In this document: positions 58,200 through 64,000 of the stretch, one piece after another
How positions within the stretch are numbered: position 1 is the first letter of the stretch
Layout: every line of letters begins with the position of its first letter
DNA from: Massospora cicadina
Taxonomy: Eukaryota; Entomophthoromycota; Entomophthoromycetes; Entomophthorales; Entomophthoraceae
DNA: 64,000 bases
Assembly: GCA_022478985.1 (NCBI GenBank)
Contig: JAKSZP010002709.1
Coordinates: 124,001 to 188,000 of the forward strand
Reading direction: 5' to 3'
Notes under the pieces: generated by a model
The model's database searches: none
Seen by the model: only the letters and a program-made list of their open reading frames with translations
Told to the model about the DNA's origin: nothing
Program-made: the position numbers and the translations under genes

Positions 58200-59500
58200 A
58201 ATATTGGTTAATCCTGGATGCTATTCCACTTGTAAATTATACTGAATTAACTCCACGTGATAACAGGCCTGCCTCTAATCCATCTCATTATGGAAGCTTA
58301 TAATATCTCAAGGCTTTATGATCCATCTGAACCACAAAAGATTAACTGGCGTAAAGCAAGCAATGTTACCATTTCTTTAGGACTGATATAGCTGCCAATA
58401 ATTCTTTATCATAAATTGGATGGTTGGTTTCTTTTGGTACCATTTTATGACTAAAATAGCAAACAGGGTGTTCTAACCCATCTTCCCCTTTTTATAACAG
58501 AACTCTTAACCACATAATTTGAGGAATCTGTCTTGACCACAAATGGCTTTCTGGGATCTGGGTGGGCCAAAACAGAAACCAAGAGCAAGTTCTCTTTTAA
58601 CCCTTTATATGCATAATCTTCCTCCCTTCCTCATATAAATGAGACATCTCTCATCAAACGCATGAGCAATAAGCCCACTTTGACAGATCTTTTATAAACT
58701 GTTATGGGAAGTTCACTGTTTTTAAAAAAAACTTCACACCCTAGTTTGACTCATTGGGGTCTTTCACTCCCATACAGCATGCAACTTGTCTAGACAGATA
58801 CAAGGCCATTCAGGACCATGTTTCTCAAGAAAGTTACCAATTCTCAGTAAAATTCACATTTAGAAGGTTCAACATTAAGCCTGCCTTAACAATCACATCT
58901 AAAACTTCTCACTCATCATGAACATGTTCCTCATCTGAATGGGAAAATATTAAGATATTATCCATGTGTGTAACACAACACATCTGATAATACCCCAGGA
59001 CATTATCAATAATGCTTTGGAAAACTGAAAGGGCATTTAACATCCCAGATGGCATCACTTGGTATTGAAACTACCCAGGTGGCACTTTTACGCCATGTAC
59101 CTTTGATGTTTAAATTTCACTAAAAAAGGTTGTAGCATCCTAAAGGTATAACTTGGTAAATATTGTGCACCCCATGATCATTGCGAAAAGATTCTCCATT
59201 AAAGGCATTAGATAGAGTTGGGTCCATATGAGCATTCAACTATCATAAATTTATTAATGGCTGTAATTCCCCCATTTGCCTTTGGTACTTAAAGCACCAA
59301 TGATACTACAGCATATTGGGAGGCACAGTTAGCCCTTTACTCAGCAATAATCCAACATGCTCCTCTAATGCAGATTTCACCAGAAGGTTAAGAGAGTAAA
59401 TGGGACATCCTTTTGGGTAACCACCCCCTCTGCAAACAAAAAAGTAAAAGCAAATGTGCTTATAGGAGAGAAAAGTGAATCCTTTTTAGGGTCAAACACT
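58200..59500 (-). pseudogene. RNase H and reverse transcriptase remnant of element G
   Basis: The RNase H block near 58560-58480 encodes KPFVVKTDSSNYVV-like residues on the minus strand. RT lies at about 58700-59300; near 58980-58940 the catalytic box reads HMDN in place of YMDD. Fingers and palm remnants follow to about 59500. No frame exceeds about 60 codons. Confidence 0.65.
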
Positions 59501-60890
59501 TTCTCAAAATCCTAGCCTTCTATGGCAACTCCTTTGCTTTATCATTCCTATGTTCTACTATTACAAGAATGAGACTCCTTTACTGCCAACATCCACTTCA
59601 TTGGGGTCCCACCCCTTGGATTCAAGGTAACCTCCCAGTATGATATATCAATTATTGGCTAGAGCTGATGCCACCACTTTATCCCCAAAACTACCAGATG
59701 GACAAACTTTGCTTGTCACAGAAGTTTTGCTTGAACTCAAACAGATCATACCATATCCCAATTGAGGAGCTCGCGCGCTATGAGGGAGCCTTTTTTGACA
59801 CATTGGCCAAAATGACATCAGGTCATTTTGGATCTTCTCTCAAGCTTCACTGCTACTGACAGCTCAACATAGTTCTCCTCTGCCCCAGTATACACCAGGG
59901 CCATCACCTCCTCTATCCTATTTTGTGCACACAACTTTATTGGAATAAACAGATGTGGTAAAGCAAAGAAGCTTTATTATTAGATGTTTTTAAATGTATA
60001 TTTGAAGGCTGTGTATTTATATACGCTCTCTTTTATTTGTACCTGACTTGCTACTTTATTTAGATCACCCAGATTCCCTTGTCGCTCTCCCCATTGTAAG
60101 TTTCCAAAGTTACAAGGTGAGGCACGCCAACCACCATGTCCTTGGCAGCCACCCACAATTGATTTCACCTTCCCGCGTGGACATTAACATAAACGCCAGT
60201 TTTGTGCTAAAAAAAGCTGTTTCTCAACCTGCTGAGCCAGAGCAATTTCCTTCAGCAATATACATTAGATTTTTGCTGCTGCCAACGTTGTAAGAATGTC
60301 TGGATGCAAACCCTGTCTGAATATCCATTGCATTTTTGATTTCATGAACCTGACTTCACTAAAGGGCAAAAAACATGCATGCACTTCTCCACCAAGCCAC
60401 GCTCTTTGTTTAACATTAATGATACTGACCATGCCTTATCCTGATACTTGTCTTGCAGTCCATGAGGGTAACTAAATTCAAAGATTCATCCATGGAACCT
60501 GGTAGTTAATCCTGATTTTGTTCAAACCTTGGATCTATCCTGTTAAATCTGATGGTAACGCATCCACCACTTGGGTAAATTTGGAACAAAAAAGAGCTTC
60601 CCCTTCTGCCACTTGAGCCAAAAACACTTGAAATAAAATCCATGCATTTAGTTGGTGAATTTTATCCAACAATAAGGAAGCACTACTTGACTGTTACTGG
60701 ATTTGGGTACAACTGGTTTATATGCTGATTTATTTATAACAACAACCCATACCAGCACCACCTCCCAAAACAAGAACGCTAGGGGAAACCCACACCCTTA
60801 CCAAAGTCAATGCTTTATAATACCAATACTCCCCTCCTGAGACCATAACCTCTTACCAGGGTCCCTACAAGATCAAAAGAAACTTATTTA
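59501..60890 (-). pseudogene. Protease and gag remnant of element G
   Basis: Assigned by position between RT and the 5' LTR and by weak similarity to the C and D gag (a LPGSMDESLN-like block near 60510-60480). The 62-codon minus frame at 59980-60168 is part of it. No protease active site was found. Confidence 0.5.
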
Positions 60891-60902
60891 AATTTTGTCT
60901 AA

Positions 60903-61572
60903 TGTAATGGACAGGTTCATGCCAGCGCGCCACAAATGCATTGGGAAATACTAGCCATGTAAGAGGCCACAAAATGGATAATCCAGCTGATACCAATCCA
61001 TGAAAACATACACTATATCAGGAGTTCACAACACAATCTCAAAAACCAGTCCCAGCAATACTAAATGCTACAGCATGGTTTGACCCCAGGACAACGTCAA
61101 AAATGAGACCAATGCATGGCTTAGCTCACTGTCTGAGCTCATGCTCCTGACTAGTATTCCGTTTTACTAAAATAAACAACTATATATTTGAATAAGATTA
61201 ATTGCAATAAATTTATTTATATCATTAAGTACAATAGAAAAAATAACTCTTTGCTTTCTGTCTTTGTCTTGATATATCTGCTGCAACTGTTTTATCTTTT
61301 ACACTATATTAGTATCTTTAGAGATGCTCAAATCATGGTATGTATTAATATATTGTGCCATATTATCACAATTTAGAGCATTTGTGAAAGTTATGAATAT
61401 TTCCACCACATTATTATCCACTTTGCCTTGGATTCCTTACCTTTGGAAAACAATAAGCTATTTATTTCACTGTTGAACTGATTGTTAATTATTTGATCTT
61501 TGATTACTTTGAATGAACTGAGACTTCACCAGTTAGGCTAATATTAGGATTGGCTGCGCCTAATCCATTACT
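60903..61572 (-). repeat. LTR shared by elements G and H
   Basis: It is 670 bp, TGTAATGG to ATTACT. It has the G gag side on its left and the H chromodomain side on its right, so it is the 5' LTR of G and the 3' LTR of H at once. The sequence directly left of it, read on the minus strand (TTAGACAAAATTTAAATAAG), is a diverged form of the C and D primer site. Confidence 0.85.
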
Positions 61573-61611
61573 TCACCCCATGTGAGGCAGAAATCTCCTT
61601 AATTTTCTCCG

Positions 61612-62016
61612 TCATTGAGTACAATTCCCCTGCATCTGCCATGTTGCTTCCTCCAAAGGGTACCCCTTCCACTTTACTAGAAATTTCTGGCATCCTCTGA
61701 TCCAACGCGCATCCAATATCTGTTCAAACTCATACTCCCATTCATCATCTTTCCAAGGGCTTGATAGTCCAGGACTATTAGGTCTCTCTCCTTTAAATGG
61801 GCACAACTGGGATGCATGGATTACTAGGTGGGACTTAGACCCCTCTAGCAGCTCTAGGACAAATGCAACTTCATTTATTATATGGAGGATTTTATATGGG
61901 CCTAAGGCTAATGACCTAACTTCTGAATCTTCACTGGTACAGCGTAATATTTTACCAAAACTAGTACTCAATCTCAAGGTCCAAAACTGAGGATCTGGAG
62001 CTATACACCGGTCCAA
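61612..62016 (-). pseudogene. GPF-type tail and chromodomain of element H, open frame
   Basis: A 134-codon open frame on the minus strand. It holds LGPYKILHIINEVAFVLELL (GPF/Y motif), SHLVIHASQLCPFKGERPN and a full chromodomain, YEFEQILDARWIRGCQKFLV followed by KWKGYPLEEATWQ. The aromatic cage positions are kept. It is the best-kept chromodomain here next to that of C. The integrase core upstream (62020 onward) is broken, so the piece cannot be part of a working polyprotein. Confidence 0.82.
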
Positions 62017-64000
62017 TTGCTGTTTCTGCTAGGTAATGGTCCATTTATAGTTCCCTTTAATAAAATTCCAATGCATAACATAGTACTAGCCATCTCATCC
62101 AACCCCTGATAAACCTCATTACCTGACCTTTCATCCGATGTATATTCAATCAGTGGTGACAAAGATTGGTGACATTCCCATCAAAGACTGTCACTAATTA
62201 ATGTAAGCAAATTAAACTAATCAGATCCACAAGACCCAGTCATTATGCTAAGAGGAGATGTACCAACAGAGATAATGCTCTAGTGCTTGATTAACTCTCT
62301 CCATTTGTCCATTTAACTGGGGTGATATTTGAGGTTTGGCATGGACAGATTATTTTCATTTTCCATCATATTTGACCAGAATTTTTAAAATAAACTAGGG
62401 TCTGCAATCTGAGATGAAATCTGCAGGTAGCCCATTTTGCGCAAAAACTTGTCATCAATGATCTCACCCACATCCTTTTCTGAAAAGTTAGTTGTTTATA
62501 GAAAAAGTTCTGCATATTTGGCTAAACAGTTGACAACCACCATGATAGCATCCTTTCCTTGGACCCTTGGTAGTCCCATTATAAAACACTAACTGAGGCC
62601 CAAGGATGACTCAGAATTTGGAGGGGTTTTAATTTATCAGTGGGAGCCTTCATTGAGGGCTTTGACCAGCGCAGATGATACATCCTCTGACATAAAACAT
62701 GAAATCAATCTAAAGGAAAGCCACAAAAAGTCTCATTGCACTAACCCCAATGGCTTCTTGACCCCAGGATGACCTGCTAACAAATGATCATTTGAGGACC
62801 ACAACACCACCCTATTTAATGGCCAACAGGGAACCCATACATGCAAATAATGTTACAATAACCTTCCTTTATTCTCATACATGTAGTGCTGGTCATTTCA
62901 TTCTCTTTTTATCAACTTGTACCCTAACTTTTAGCCAAACTGACTCTATCTTTAGCCTTGCAGATTTTTTCACTTAACTCACTTTCTCCACCTTCAATTA
63001 TTGCAAATTGGCTTGGATGGAACATAGTAATCATGTTAAAATTTTCTAACTATTCCTTTTGCTATGATAATTCTTCATCTCAACTTAACCAATCCACTAT
63101 GATATTGGTTAATACTGGATGGTTTTCCACTTGAGAATTATACTAAACTAGCTCCACATGCCAATAGGCCTGCCTCTGATTCATCTCCCAAAGGGACTGA
63201 TAATATTTCATGGCCTTATGATCTATCCAAACCACAATGAGATGGTGGGTTTAAAGCAAGTGATGTTGCCATTTCTCTAGGGCTGATACCACCTCCAATA
63301 ATTCTTTATCATAAATTGGGTAGCTGGTTTTCGTTGGTTTCATCTCATGACTAAAATAGCAAACAAGGTGTTCCAAATCATAATTTCCTATTTATAGCAG
63401 AACTTCTATAACCACATAATTTGAGGCATCTGTCTCGACAAAAAATGGCTTCCTGGGATCTGAATAAGCCAAAACTAAAGCAAAAGCAAATTCTCCTTAA
63501 ACCTTTATATGCTCAATCTTCCGCTCTTCCCCATATAAATTGAACGTTTCCCATCAAACGCATACACAGTAAGGCTAACTTTGCCAGATTTTTTATAGAC
63601 TACTATAGGAAGTTACTGTTTTTAAATTTTCTGCACCCCAGTTGACTCATTGTGGCCTTCCACTCCCGCACAGCATGCAAATTATCTGGACAGATTCCAA
63701 GTCCATACTGGAACATTATGTTTCCCATGAAAGTTATCAATTTTCAGTAAAAATTTTCATTTAGAAGGCATAAACTTAAGCCTGCCTTGACAATCACATA
63801 TAAAACCTCTCACACCATATCATGCACATGCATTTCCTATGAACAAAAATTATTACAATTTTTCCATGTGCGCCACACAACAGCACCTGATCATACCCCC
63901 AGGACATGATTAATTATGCGTTGGAAAACTGCTGGGGCATTTCAAAATCCAAATGGCATCACTTGGTATTTAGCTTACCCAGATGGCACTTAAACGCCAT
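62017..64000 (-). pseudogene. Integrase, RNase H and RT remnant of element H, partial
   Basis: Integrase remnants occupy about 62220-62900, RNase H about 63200-63480, and RT from about 63600 to the window end. Near 63880-63850 the catalytic box reads AHMEK instead of YMDD. All frames are short. Similarity to G runs in parallel at every step, offset by about 4.9 kb. Confidence 0.7.

Larger units (their letters stand above)
55993..61572 (-). mobile_element. Chromovirus G (minus strand)
   Basis: LTRs at 55993-56678 (686 bp) and 60903-61572 (670 bp) begin TGTAATG. The 5580-bp length and the gag to chromodomain order on the minus strand match elements C and D. A polypurine tract lies at 56679-56692. 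The right LTR also serves as the left LTR of element H. The frames are heavily broken. Confidence 0.85.
61573..64000 (-). mobile_element. Chromovirus H (minus strand), cut by the window end
   Basis: Directly after the shared LTR comes the polypurine tract (complement of TCACCCCATGTGAGG), then chromodomain, integrase, RNase H and part of RT on the minus strand. It matches element G throughout (56679 onward). The 5' half lies beyond the window. Confidence 0.83.

Noticed and set aside
1..64000. CRISPR array, prophage, operon or riboswitch
   Set aside because: No regularly spaced repeats and no bacterial gene organisation were seen. The content is clearly eukaryotic retrotransposons.

Overview
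The window looks like transposon-packed eukaryotic DNA, most likely from a fungus, possibly an early-diverging or parasitic lineage; the organism guess is weak. Only one intact host-type gene is seen, a small intronless homeobox gene at 52243-52572. Almost everything else is retrotransposon sequence in which later elements have inserted into earlier ones. The reasons for a fungus are chromodomain-bearing Ty3/gypsy elements that appear to use Tf1-type self-priming, a compact intronless gene, and heavy transition-type decay like RIP or methylation damage. None of this rules out another eukaryote.

Layout. (1) 250-14370: gypsy element A (+), interrupted by chromovirus E (6273-12463, TSD CTATC); its 3' LTR carries a 5'-truncated LINE copy (13259-13669). 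(2) 14983-about 29320: gypsy element F (-), a relative of A, interrupted by a full-length two-ORF LINE (19761-25847, 19-bp TSD), two copies of a tRNA-like SINE and a 19-bp LINE tail. (3) 29320-32623: AT-rich DNA with no clear gene. (4) 32624-50403: gypsy element B (+, 751-bp LTRs) containing chromovirus D (-, 38078-49316, TSD TGAAC), whose own LTR contains chromovirus C (+, 38737-44296, TSD CCTTA). This is a three-level nest with every boundary readable. (5) 50404-55992: a 5.6-kb island with the homeobox gene. (6) 55993-64000: two minus-strand chromoviruses, G and H, joined through one shared LTR; H runs off the window.

Two retroelement life styles can be read directly. A, B and F carry a tRNA primer binding site (TGGTGCTCACTACAGG or a close variant). 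C, D and E lack one. Instead, the bases just after their 5' LTR are complementary to a stretch inside the LTR about 33 nt after a TATA-like box, as in Tf1 self-priming. Their chromodomains (clear in C and H, eroded in D, E and G) belong to the same lineage. Open frames are broken mostly by changes readable as C to T on one strand or the other: CAA, CAG and CGA become stops, catalytic Asp becomes Asn, and Glu becomes Lys.

All boundaries come from aligning repeats by eye. Pol domains are described as remnants; none of the elements has a complete open gag-pol.
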